Assembly (NCBI GenBank): GCA_031273845.1
Contig: JAISRC010000176.1
Span: 1-33,946 of the forward strand
DNA: 33,946 nucleotides
From: Desulfovibrio sp.
Lineage (GTDB): Bacteria > Desulfobacterota > Desulfovibrionia > Desulfovibrionales > Desulfovibrionaceae
Direction: 5' to 3'
This document shows, in pieces, positions 15,658 through 24,635 of the stretch. Position 1 is the stretch's first letter; each line of letters starts with the position of its first letter. Both the position numbers and the translations under genes were made by a program. The notes below the pieces were generated by a model. That model saw only the letters and a list, made by a program, of their open reading frames with translations, did no database searches and was not told the DNA's origin.

Positions 15658-16701
15658 ATGCCTTATACTCCCGACATGGATCCGTTCAAGGTCCGTACAT
15701 TGGCGGAATGGGGAGCCTTCTTCGCCAAAGACGGAAGGCCGAACCACGTTATTGAACTGATGGATCAGGAAAACACCATCCTCGACGACATTCTGTGGAA
15801 ACCGGCAACCGACAAAGACGGCAACCGGACCGCCCTTCGTCTGCAACTGCCCACGGTATACTGGCGCAGACTGTATCAGGGCATCGACATGTCCAAGAGC
15901 ATGGTGACAATCGTCAAGGACCCGGTCGCCATGATGGAAGGCCGCTCCATCATAGACGCCAAACTGCTCAAGATACACGAGAGCCAGGCCAAGGCATACC
16001 GGGAAAGCGAAGCTCGCGCTTTCATGGAAGCCATGCGGCAGGAACTGGCGACGGCCATTTTTTACGGCAACATCAAAGGCAACCCGGACGGCATCTTCGG
16101 ACTTGATCCGCGTTACGCTTTCAGCAATTCCCCGAACGTAGTCGATGCGGGCGGCACCGGAGCAAACAACACGAGCATGTTCGGCGTTGTTTGGGGGGAG
16201 AACGAAGTGACGGGCATTTACCCCAAGGACTCCGCAGCGGGATTAGCGCATACCGACTTGGGCGAAGCCGATGCCTTTGATGAGATCGGCCGGCCTTTCC
16301 GCGCGGTGAGCGACCTGTATGAGTGGAACGTGGGGCTGTCGGTGCGTGATTGGCGGACCGTTGTCCGTATCTGCAACATTCCCGTCGAGTCCCTGACGCT
16401 GAAGAAAGGCGATGCCGGGTTTGTCGATCTGCATCGTCTGACCATCATGGCGAAAAACAAGATTCCGCAGGAGAAGCGTACCCGTCTGCGCTGGTATGTG
16501 AATCAGGAAGTCATGACGGCGCTGGAACTCCAGGCTTCCGACGCGGGGAACGTGACGCTGGTGTACCGCAAGGAAGATACCCGCGCCGCCGGTCCGCTGT
16601 TCAAGTCCTATATGGTCCCCGACCTGCACGGCGCTCCCATACGCCAGTGCGACGCGATCTTGACCACTGAAGAGGCCCTTGTCCCGGCTCCTGCGGTATA
16701 A
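15658..16701 (+). CDS. Major capsid protein
   Basis: 347 aa; gene order scaffold-MCP-cement; podovirus MCP-like sequence (AEWGAFFAKDGRPNHVIELMDQENTILDDILW). Confidence 0.85.
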   Translation: MPYTPDMDPFKVRTLAEWGAFFAKDGRPNHVIELMDQENTILDDILWKPATDKDGNRTALRLQLPTVYWRRLYQGIDMSKSMVTIVKDPVAMMEGRSIIDAKLLKIHESQAKAYRESEARAFMEAMRQELATAIFYGNIKGNPDGIFGLDPRYAFSNSPNVVDAGGTGANNTSMFGVVWGENEVTGIYPKDSAAGLAHTDLGEADAFDEIGRPFRAVSDLYEWNVGLSVRDWRTVVRICNIPVESLTLKKGDAGFVDLHRLTIMAKNKIPQEKRTRLRWYVNQEVMTALELQASDAGNVTLVYRKEDTRAAGPLFKSYMVPDLHGAPIRQCDAILTTEEALVPAPAV

Positions 16702-16721
16702 GGCAATCAATAATTCTGACC

Positions 16722-16753
16722 ACCGTTGAGGCCCTTGGCGCGGCCTCAACGGT
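16722..16753 (+). repeat. 12-bp perfect inverted repeat (stem-loop) between MCP and cement genes
   Basis: ACCGTTGAGGCC (16722-16733) / GGCCTCAACGGT (16742-16753), 8-nt loop. Confidence 0.85.
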
Positions 16754-16767
16754 ATGAGGGAACGGCT

Positions 16768-17199
16768 ATGATTACAGACCAATTCAACATTTTCTTTGAC
16801 AACGTGGCAACCGCCGCAACCGCGAACAGCGTTTCCATACCGCTTATGCCCTGGATGGGGCGCAACGAGCCGGTAAATGTGACGGCGATTGTTTCCGGTT
16901 CGACAAACACCAAACCCGTCACGCTGGCGGTCAAGCTTCAGGAGTCCGCCGATAACGCCGCATTCACGGACGTCGCCACTTTTGCCATGACAAAAGCGGA
17001 TACGCTCGGCGCGGTGCTTGTCTTCGCCCTGCCGTACAACCTGCGGGAGCGCTATGTCCGGCTGTCCTACACACTGACTTTGGGGAGCGGAGAAACGGCG
17101 GCGGCAACGAATTTCAAAATATGGGCCGGTGTCACGCGGGACGACTTCGAGCCTTATGAGCGCGGCCAGTACATTGACGCCGGCAAGGTGGTGGCATGA
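16768..17199 (+). CDS. Bbp16-like capsid cement/decoration protein
   Basis: MITDQFNIFFDNVATAATANSVSIPLMPWMGRNEPVNVT...FEPYERGQYIDAGKVV; position after MCP. Confidence 0.65.
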   Translation: MITDQFNIFFDNVATAATANSVSIPLMPWMGRNEPVNVTAIVSGSTNTKPVTLAVKLQESADNAAFTDVATFAMTKADTLGAVLVFALPYNLRERYVRLSYTLTLGSGETAAATNFKIWAGVTRDDFEPYERGQYIDAGKVVA

Positions 17200-17459
17200 T
17201 GTCCGCAGTCACTTACAAAGCCCTGGAAGCATGCCGTATCGGGGGCCAGTTCCGCCGCGCGGGGGAAGTATTCCAGATTGAGGAGCTTGCGGAAACGCCC
17301 GCGTATCTGCGTAAAACAGGACCGGCGCAGGCGGCGAAGGCCCCGCAGACGGACGCGGCGACACGGCGACCGGCGCAGGCGTCGAAGGCTCCCGCCAGAG
17401 GCGCGGCAAACCCGTCAAACAGCGCGACACTGGAAGACCTCGGCGTGAAGACCGACTGA
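17196..17459 (+). CDS. Hypothetical structural protein with A/P/K-rich tail
   Basis: 87 aa in the structural operon, 4-bp overlap with the upstream gene. Confidence 0.55.
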   Translation: MMSAVTYKALEACRIGGQFRRAGEVFQIEELAETPAYLRKTGPAQAAKAPQTDAATRRPAQASKAPARGAANPSNSATLEDLGVKTD

Positions 17460-17469
17460 AACAAGCAAG

Positions 17470-17504
17470 GGGGGCCTGGGCGCTATAACGCCGCCCGGGT
17501 CCCC
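17470..17504 (+). repeat. 13-bp GC-rich stem-loop in the intergenic region
   Basis: GGGGGCCTGGGCG (17470-17482) / CGCCCGGGTCCCC (17492-17504), with G-T wobbles, 9-nt loop. Confidence 0.65.
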
Positions 17505-17515
17505 GGAGAAGCATC

Positions 17516-18142
17516 ATGCGATCCACCGTCAACCTGTTCAACACGGCGCTGGCCCGCCTCGGCGGGGAGCAGCTTTCCTCCCTGACCTCGCCGCTTGAAG
17601 AATCAACGCTTGGACAACTGTGCAAGAACCTTTTCCCGCATGTGCTGGATATGTCCCTACAGACAACTACATGGGGCTTTGCCCTGCGGACCGTGGTGCT
17701 CCCTCTCGTTGCCGGGAAGCACACGGAGGGGAGCAAATACGTATTCTGTTACAAGGTCCCGGCTGATTGCGTCCGTCCGGTGGAGATCGAAACGCCGCAT
17801 ATCTCGAACCGTTCTCCCGCCTACATTATTCAGGGTGACGTCGAAGGCTCCCTGCTCCTGTGCAACGAATCTCCCGCCGCTCTGGTCTATGTGTCCAGGG
17901 TAACGGACTCACGACAATGGCCCCCGTCCTTTGCCGATGCTCTGGCATGGGGGCTGGCCGCTGAACTCTCGACGGCGCGGAACAACGATCCGCAACGGCA
18001 ACAATTTTACATGCAGATGTACCGTTCGGCTCTGGCTGAAGCTGCTGTTCGGGACCGGCGCGAGATCAATCCGCACCCGCCGCGCTCCGCATGGAATGAT
18101 GCCCGGTTCGGTGACGATATAGACTGTGGAGGTGAGCGCTGA
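17516..18142 (+). CDS. Tail tubular protein A-like (T7 gp11-type)
   Basis: NLFNTALARLGGEQLSSL...LGQLCKNLFPHVLDMSLQTTTWGFALRT typical of TTPA. Confidence 0.8.
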   Translation: MRSTVNLFNTALARLGGEQLSSLTSPLEESTLGQLCKNLFPHVLDMSLQTTTWGFALRTVVLPLVAGKHTEGSKYVFCYKVPADCVRPVEIETPHISNRSPAYIIQGDVEGSLLLCNESPAALVYVSRVTDSRQWPPSFADALAWGLAAELSTARNNDPQRQQFYMQMYRSALAEAAVRDRREINPHPPRSAWNDARFGDDIDCGGER

Positions 18143-20391
18143 TGGCCGGACCGGGGACCGCCCTTCAGGGCGCTTTCACTTCGGGCGTACTTGCCCCTTC
18201 CCTTCAGGCGAGGGTTGATCTGGACACATATGTGAGAGGTTGCCGTACCCTCAAGAACTTTCTGGTGCAGGCGCATGGCGGGGCGGTGAAACGTCCGGGC
18301 TTCGAGCTTCTGGACATTTTGCCGGGTCCGGCTGTGCTTGTGCCCTTCGTTTTCAATCTGGATCAGGCTTATTGCCTCGCGTTCGGAGAGCAGTGGATGC
18401 GCGTGGCGACACATGACGGCTTTGTTCTGTCCGGCGGCGCTCCATACCAGAGAACAAGCCCCTATACTCTGGCGCAGGCGCGGGAGCTTTCCTACATGCA
18501 GTCTGCGGACGTGCTCTTTATAGCCTGCCGTGACGTCGTTCCCCATAAACTGAAGCGATACGGCCATGCGGACTGGCGTTTTGAGGCCATGAGCTTTGTC
18601 GCGCCCATGCCGCCGCCCGCATGGGACAGCAAGACCGTCACAAACTACAGCTATGCCAAGGCATATAAAAGCGGGCAAGCGTATTATTCGTACACAGTGC
18701 CTGATTCCAACCCTGAAGACGGCTATAACAATTCGTATACGGCCTATGTGCCGATCAACTATGACCTGTACCAGCAAACGGCAACAGACACATGGGTGCC
18801 GAATATCCAGTTTGTCAACGGCGCGAAGATGTCGGACGGCTCAACTTCCCCGGCGCAACTGACCACGCCGTACACCTATTTTGTGACGGCGGTTGATGCG
18901 GACGGCAAGGAAAGCGAACTGTCAGCCGGCGCGGATATAACAGGGCCTGCATCGAACAACTGGCAGGGCGGGGACTATATCGTGATGTCATGGCAGGCTG
19001 TCGCCGGAGCCGTGGAATACAGGGTGTACAAGGCGACATTCGGTGGCAGGCCGGGCTATATCGCCACAACAGGAAACCTTTCTTACAACGACTACAACAC
19101 CTCTCCGTCCATAAGCGAAGGCGCTCCGAAGTATGAAGACCCGTTTCCGAACGGCGATTATCCCGGCACAGTTTCCATCTTCGAGCAACGCCTTGTGTTC
19201 GCCTCCTCGCGCAACAGGCCGCAAACCATATGGATGAGCAAGTCCGGCGATTACGACAACTTTGCCAAGTATGAGCCTATAGGCGCGGATTCGCCTCTGG
19301 AACTGACTATAGCAAGCCCTGAAGTGACGGGCATTGACTGGATCGCTTCGCTTCGCTCCCTGATCCTGGGCACGGCGGGAACGGAATGGGAGATTTCCGC
19401 GCGCGGGGAGGAAGCCTTTTCCGGTAAGAATGCGCATGCGACTGCCCAAAGCTATTGGGGCAGTTCGTTGAAGCGCGTTATTACCATCGGCAACGCTATC
19501 CTGCATGTGAGCAGTTCAGGCAGACAGGTGCGAAACCTGCAATACGATTTCACCTCCGATTCCTACGGCGGTACGGACCTGTCCATACTGGCCGCGCATT
19601 TGTTGGAAGACGCCGGGATAACGGACTGGGCCTATCAGAAGTATCCCGATTCCATTGTCTGGGCCGTGCGCGAAGACGGCGTTCTGCTCGGTCTGACATT
19701 CCAGAACGAACACAAGGTCGCGGCATGGCACCATCATGAAACGCAGGGCAATTTCAGAGCCGTGTGTTCAATCCCGCACGGCTATGATTATTCGCTTTTC
19801 GCAGTGGTGGAGCGTGATGAGTTTTTCGCCTTTGAGCGCATGGCGGATCGCTTTCGTCTGTCCGTGTCGGAGCAGGCCGTATTCATGGATTGCGCCGTGA
19901 CCTACAGCGGCGAGCCTCAACGGGAGATATCCGGGCTTGATCACCTTGAAGGGCGCGAAGTGGGAATTTATGCGGCGGGGGCTGTGCAGGCTCCGCGTGT
20001 GGTCCGGAACGGGATTGTCACCCTGGATGAAGCGGTGTCGCCGGTGACGGTGGGCCTGCTCTATACGTCTGATCTGGAAACGATGCCTGTGGAGATTGTC
20101 GGGAAAGACGGCACGAGCGTTGCCTTGCCGAAAACAATCAACGTGGCGGACATCATTTTCAGGGAAAGCCAGGGCGTGAAAGTCGGGTTGTCATTCGGAC
20201 CCAAGGCCATGCAGGAAATACCCTGGCGCTCGAAAGAGCCTTACGGCAAGCCGCCCGCGCCTTTCAGCGGCATGAAAAGCGTGGTTTTGCCCGCTCTCGC
20301 GGAGAATGTGGCGACGGTCTGCATCCGCTCGGAAACGCCGACGCCGGTGACGGTGCTGGCGATTGTGAGCCGGATAAAGGTGAACGCATGA
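18142..20391 (+). CDS. Tail tubular protein B / tail nozzle-like protein
   Basis: FTSGVLAPSLQARVDLDTYVRGCRTLKNFLVQAHGGAVKRPGFELL typical; 749 aa after TTPA. Confidence 0.8.
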   Translation: MAGPGTALQGAFTSGVLAPSLQARVDLDTYVRGCRTLKNFLVQAHGGAVKRPGFELLDILPGPAVLVPFVFNLDQAYCLAFGEQWMRVATHDGFVLSGGAPYQRTSPYTLAQARELSYMQSADVLFIACRDVVPHKLKRYGHADWRFEAMSFVAPMPPPAWDSKTVTNYSYAKAYKSGQAYYSYTVPDSNPEDGYNNSYTAYVPINYDLYQQTATDTWVPNIQFVNGAKMSDGSTSPAQLTTPYTYFVTAVDADGKESELSAGADITGPASNNWQGGDYIVMSWQAVAGAVEYRVYKATFGGRPGYIATTGNLSYNDYNTSPSISEGAPKYEDPFPNGDYPGTVSIFEQRLVFASSRNRPQTIWMSKSGDYDNFAKYEPIGADSPLELTIASPEVTGIDWIASLRSLILGTAGTEWEISARGEEAFSGKNAHATAQSYWGSSLKRVITIGNAILHVSSSGRQVRNLQYDFTSDSYGGTDLSILAAHLLEDAGITDWAYQKYPDSIVWAVREDGVLLGLTFQNEHKVAAWHHHETQGNFRAVCSIPHGYDYSLFAVVERDEFFAFERMADRFRLSVSEQAVFMDCAVTYSGEPQREISGLDHLEGREVGIYAAGAVQAPRVVRNGIVTLDEAVSPVTVGLLYTSDLETMPVEIVGKDGTSVALPKTINVADIIFRESQGVKVGLSFGPKAMQEIPWRSKEPYGKPPAPFSGMKSVVLPALAENVATVCIRSETPTPVTVLAIVSRIKVNA

Positions 20392-20852
20392 AATCATGGC
20401 GCATAGAGCGGGCCGTTCCCGAACATATCCCGGCCATAGCCGCGAACATGCGGGAAGCGGACCGGCGCGAAGTATGGGCCTGGCGGCGGGAGACGCCGGA
20501 AGCGGCGCTCCGCTTCAGCCTCTCCCGATCCCTCGCCGCCTGGACCGGCGTCATAGACGAACGCCCTGCCCTCATGTGGGGCGCAGGCGCGGCTTCTCTG
20601 CTCAGTTCCGTGGGCAATCCGTGGTTGCTCGGCACAGACGCGATACTGAGCGTACAGCGCCCTTTCCTGCTGCACAGCGGAGCCTTTGTCGCGCATATGC
20701 AGGCCATGTTCCCGCGCCTTGAAAATCACGTTCATGCCGGGAACGTCCTGTCAATCCGTTGGCTGAAGTGGTGCGGTTTCACCATTGACGATGCGCCGGA
20801 AGAATTTAACGGGGAAGACTTTTTCATGTTTTGGAGGGGCGCGGATGCGTGA
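20388..20852 (+). CDS. T7 gp13-like internal virion protein (GNAT-fold, DUF2833-type)
   Basis: IERAVPEHIPAIAANMREADRREVWA...FPRLENHVHAGNVLSIRWLKWCGFTID. Confidence 0.7.
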   Translation: MKSWRIERAVPEHIPAIAANMREADRREVWAWRRETPEAALRFSLSRSLAAWTGVIDERPALMWGAGAASLLSSVGNPWLLGTDAILSVQRPFLLHSGAFVAHMQAMFPRLENHVHAGNVLSIRWLKWCGFTIDDAPEEFNGEDFFMFWRGADA

Positions 20853-21318
20853 GCCGGTAACTGTGCGGCAAATCAGCATTGCAGAGGCATTCGCAAACCC
20901 GGCGTTCCCCGCATTGTGCCGGGAGTATGCGGTTGAATCGGCCATAGCCGGGCTGCCCGCTCCGCAGGAAAAGCAGTCCGCGTATGAAGCGCTGGAGGCA
21001 AGCGGGAGCAATGTGTTTTGCGCGTATGGCGCATTCTTGGGCGATATGCTGATCGGTTTCGTCGTGTTGCTTACTCCGGTTCTGCCCCACTATGGAGCGA
21101 GCATTGCCGTAGCCGAAAGCCTGTTTGTCGGCGGCGCGTACAGGAAAACCGGCGCGGGTATGCTGCTTGTCCGGCGGGCTGAGAAACGCGCAAGGGAAAT
21201 GCGCTCGCCGGGAATGCTGTTCAGTTCTCCTTCCGGCGGGAGGCTGGCCGTGCTTCTTCCCCGGATAGGCTACCGGGAAACGAACCGTGTTTTCCTCAAG
21301 GGGTTTACATATGACTGA
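20845..21318 (+). CDS. GNAT acetyltransferase-like protein
   Basis: AVAESLFVGGAYRKTGAGMLLVRRAEKRAREM resembles the GNAT acetyl-CoA-binding region. Confidence 0.7.
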   Translation: MREPVTVRQISIAEAFANPAFPALCREYAVESAIAGLPAPQEKQSAYEALEASGSNVFCAYGAFLGDMLIGFVVLLTPVLPHYGASIAVAESLFVGGAYRKTGAGMLLVRRAEKRAREMRSPGMLFSSPSGGRLAVLLPRIGYRETNRVFLKGFTYD

Positions 21319-21757
21319 CCTGATCCCCGTTGACGGCGGTACAACGGCATATTTGCCCGTTATGGGATCGGATGAGGTGGAGAATGTGCGGCAACTTGAG
21401 AGCGCCGCGCTTCTTCTTCCGCAGGTGGATATACCGACGGAGCATGTATTTCATGCGGGGATGTATGCCAGAACAATCAAAATTCCCGCCGGAGTCATGT
21501 TGACAGGCGCACAAATCAAAGTAGCCACAATCCTGATTATCAGCGGGGATACTCTGATATATGGGGAAGACGGGGCAACGCGCTATGACGGCTATTTTGT
21601 GTCGCTTGGGCAATGCGGGCGCAAACAGGCGTTTTATGCGTTGCGGGATACATATCTGACCATGCTTTTTCCGACAGACGCGGCATCTGTGGATGAAGCG
21701 GAACGGGAATTTACAGACGAATACGAGAAGCTGTTTTCCCGCAAGGGAGGTGAATAA
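21311..21757 (+). CDS. Phage protein with cupin-like beta pattern, unknown
   Basis: VDIPTEHVFHAGMYARTIKIPAGVMLTGAQIKVATILIISGDTLIYG. Confidence 0.55.
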   Translation: MTDLIPVDGGTTAYLPVMGSDEVENVRQLESAALLLPQVDIPTEHVFHAGMYARTIKIPAGVMLTGAQIKVATILIISGDTLIYGEDGATRYDGYFVSLGQCGRKQAFYALRDTYLTMLFPTDAASVDEAEREFTDEYEKLFSRKGGE

Positions 21758-22401
21758 TGTCCGGTGGAACAACGGCCGTAACGGTGGCTATGACTGCGAT
21801 AGCTACAGCGGTGAGCATGTACAGCCAGAAACTTGCGGCGGATCAACAGGCGTCGGCAATGAAAAAGTCGGCGCAATACAACGCACAGATAGCCGAAAAT
21901 GAAGCTGCCGTTCAGGAGCAGCTTGCCAAGAACGAAATGTCGAAAGGTATCGCGGACAGGGAGCGGCAACAGAGGGCGGCGGCGCGGCAGTTGTCTGAGA
22001 ACCGTGCGGCGGCGGGAGCGTCCGGCTTTGAAATGGATACCGGAACGCCGGTGTCGTTGCTGTCTGAGGAAGCCGGCGAACATCAGTATGACAGTCAAGT
22101 GATCATGAGCAACGCGACGCAGGCGGCGTATCAGCATCAGGTCGCTCAGGTGAACGCGGAGAACAGCAAGACAATGGCGCTTTATCAGGCGGAGCAGGCA
22201 GGGAATGACGGCGGGGCGACAGGGATCGGCATGGTGGGAACACTGCTCGGCGGCGTGGCGAGCGGCATCGGCACTTACAGCAAGATGTCCAGCGCGACAA
22301 CGCCGGGGAGCGGGACTACCGTATCCAGCATGGGCATGCAGGGAACAAAGGTCGGCAATACAACGCTCAAAATACCTTCTTACAGCTATAAGATACCCTG
22401 A
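21757..22401 (+). CDS. T7 gp14-like internal virion protein
   Basis: N-terminal TM-like segment followed by long Q/A-rich helix; RAAAGASGFEMDTGTPVSLLSEEA is typical. Confidence 0.7.
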   Translation: MSGGTTAVTVAMTAIATAVSMYSQKLAADQQASAMKKSAQYNAQIAENEAAVQEQLAKNEMSKGIADRERQQRAAARQLSENRAAAGASGFEMDTGTPVSLLSEEAGEHQYDSQVIMSNATQAAYQHQVAQVNAENSKTMALYQAEQAGNDGGATGIGMVGTLLGGVASGIGTYSKMSSATTPGSGTTVSSMGMQGTKVGNTTLKIPSYSYKIP

Positions 22402-22402
22402 A

Positions 22403-23356
22403 GTCGAAGGCCGGGGCCCGGGGAATGAATTTTACCAACTTTCAGATTTTTCGCAATACCGAGGTTTGAGCAATGTTCACTCCCTACCAATCCCAAGCGC
22501 CGATACAGGTCGGCAACGCCGGTTCAGCCGGGCGCTCCGTTGACGCCTCGGCTTTCTTGTCCGCCGGGGATCGGGCCATGCCCGGTGCGCTGAATACTCT
22601 GGCGCACGGCATAAACAAGTTAGGCAACACGATAGTTGATCTTGAGGTTCAGCGCCGCAAAGAAGTCATGGAACTGGAACTGCGTAAAGACATACAGCAA
22701 TACCAGACGGACATGAGCCGCGCCGATGACGAATACATGCAGGCGTTCCAGGGCAAAGACGCTCTCGACGCGGAAGAACAGTCTATAGAGCGGTACAAGT
22801 CCGGCATGGAAGCGCTGGCCGCAAAATGGAACGGCAACGCTTTCGCGCAAACCTATATTCAGGCGCATGCCGGGGGACTGGCCGTGGCCGGCGTGGATCG
22901 GATGCGCGGATACCGCAATCTGCAACAGGATAAATTCAGGGCATCCGTGAATGCGGGAGACGAAGCGCTTTTTCTGAAAATTGCCCATGATCCGAACTCG
23001 TCCCCTGAAGAAATTGAAGCGGCATGGCGGGAGTATGCGCCGAAAAGTATTGAGTATCAGCAAAGCAAAGGACTGGACACGCGGGCCGCAGCCTTCAAAA
23101 CCGAAGAAGTATACCGTGATGCGATGGCCGATAGCGCGGCAAATCGCGTTTATGCGGCCATAGAGACGGGCAATTTCAGCGAAGCGGAACGCCTGCTGAA
23201 AGGGACTCCGCGTTATGAACGCCTGCCTGCCGATGTGAAAGACTTGGCGGCATCGGTAGCAAAAGCTGAAGGCGTCCCTGCTGAACTGCTGATGGCGGTC
23301 ATTACGCAGGAAAGCGGCGGCAATCAAGCTGCCGTGTCGAAGGCCGGGGCCCGGGG
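22403..23356. repeat. Exact 21-bp repeat GTCGAAGGCCGGGGCCCGGGG at 22403-22423 (intergenic) and 23336-23356 (SLT domain)
   Basis: Read directly. Confidence 0.8.
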
Positions 23357-24635
23357 GCTGGCGCAACTGATGCCGGAAACCGCAAAAGAGCTTGGTGTTG
23401 ATCCTGACGATCCGAAGCAGAATGTTACAGGCGGGGCGCGGTATCTTCGGCTGATGCTCGAAAAGTACAAGGGCAACATTCCTCTGGCTCTGATGGCCTA
23501 TAATTGGGGGCCGGGGAATGTTGATGCGTATCTGAAGACCGGGCGCGGCAAGGCCGGGCAAGAGATGCCCAAGGAAGCGCGGGAATATGCCGGACGTGTG
23601 CTCGGCGTCGATGCGTATCAGGCAAAGACATTCCTTGATCCCCAGAAGCGTCTTGGGTTGGAAGCGCGGCTTGAAACGGCGCGGAAAGACTTTGAAAAGA
23701 GACAGGAAACCGCGGCTATTGAATTCGCTTTCGCGTCTTTGTCTGATAAAATTTCTGTTGCTCCCGGCATTGACGATCAGGATATAATTGCCGGTAAATT
23801 TATCGGAGAGATAAAAGAGCAGAAAATAGCAAAGGGCGTCAAGACACTGTACGACGCACAGCGCTCCGTCAAAGAACTGCAACAAAAAGCTCAGGATACT
23901 GTACTTGGAATGGAGTTCAGACAACGCGCAACACAGCAAAACATTACTCCGGCGCAGGCTGAGTACATGGATAAGCCGAACGGATTCAGCGAAAGCGGAT
24001 GGGAAAAAGCAAAAAAATCTCTGCATAAATCATATCAACGACCGACTTCAAAAAGTTGGGGAAACTACAATAGTCTGTTGAGAAGTATCGACCTGAACGA
24101 AATTAAGGATAATACGGATATTGATGCGTTCGCATTTGATAATTCCCTGACTGATGCTCAAATTGAAAAAGCCCGCGCATACCTGAAGGATGGAGGCAAC
24201 ATTGCTACAGTAACATTTTCAAAAGTTGAGCGTATTTACAAAAATATGGGTAAAATGGGCAGAGATAAAGCAATGCCTGATGAATTCTATGATCTTGTAA
24301 TCGGACAGATTGAACCCGGTAAACCTGTACATGAAGACCAACTGCGGAAAATAATTGCCAATGTATATATGGACGGTGAGAGCAGAACCCAAAGCCAATT
24401 CTATTGGGGTTACGGTGAAGATGAAACATACCGGGAGGCACTGGAATCCGGGCGCGGCGATACTTGGCTGCCCGATGTGGATGCAGAGAACCGCAAGAGG
24501 ATTATCGCGGAACTGAAAGAAAAAGGGATAACGCTTTCTTTTGCGACCAAGGAAGAACAGGTTAAGTCTGAAAGGCGTATTCGTGAATATTTCAAATATG
24601 AACGGGGTATGTACAGTACGCGGGGGATACGATGA
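22473..24635 (+). CDS. Internal virion protein with soluble lytic transglycosylase domain
   Basis: SLT motifs VPAELLMAVITQESGGNQAAVSKAGARGLAQLMPETAKELGVDP and PLALMAYNWGPGNVDAYL. Confidence 0.9.
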   Translation: MFTPYQSQAPIQVGNAGSAGRSVDASAFLSAGDRAMPGALNTLAHGINKLGNTIVDLEVQRRKEVMELELRKDIQQYQTDMSRADDEYMQAFQGKDALDAEEQSIERYKSGMEALAAKWNGNAFAQTYIQAHAGGLAVAGVDRMRGYRNLQQDKFRASVNAGDEALFLKIAHDPNSSPEEIEAAWREYAPKSIEYQQSKGLDTRAAAFKTEEVYRDAMADSAANRVYAAIETGNFSEAERLLKGTPRYERLPADVKDLAASVAKAEGVPAELLMAVITQESGGNQAAVSKAGARGLAQLMPETAKELGVDPDDPKQNVTGGARYLRLMLEKYKGNIPLALMAYNWGPGNVDAYLKTGRGKAGQEMPKEAREYAGRVLGVDAYQAKTFLDPQKRLGLEARLETARKDFEKRQETAAIEFAFASLSDKISVAPGIDDQDIIAGKFIGEIKEQKIAKGVKTLYDAQRSVKELQQKAQDTVLGMEFRQRATQQNITPAQAEYMDKPNGFSESGWEKAKKSLHKSYQRPTSKSWGNYNSLLRSIDLNEIKDNTDIDAFAFDNSLTDAQIEKARAYLKDGGNIATVTFSKVERIYKNMGKMGRDKAMPDEFYDLVIGQIEPGKPVHEDQLRKIIANVYMDGESRTQSQFYWGYGEDETYREALESGRGDTWLPDVDAENRKRIIAELKEKGITLSFATKEEQVKSERRIREYFKYERGMYSTRGIR

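Noticed and set aside
22620-24026. 468-aa minus-strand ORF
   Set aside because: Antisense shadow of the transglycosylase virion gene; no recognisable domain.
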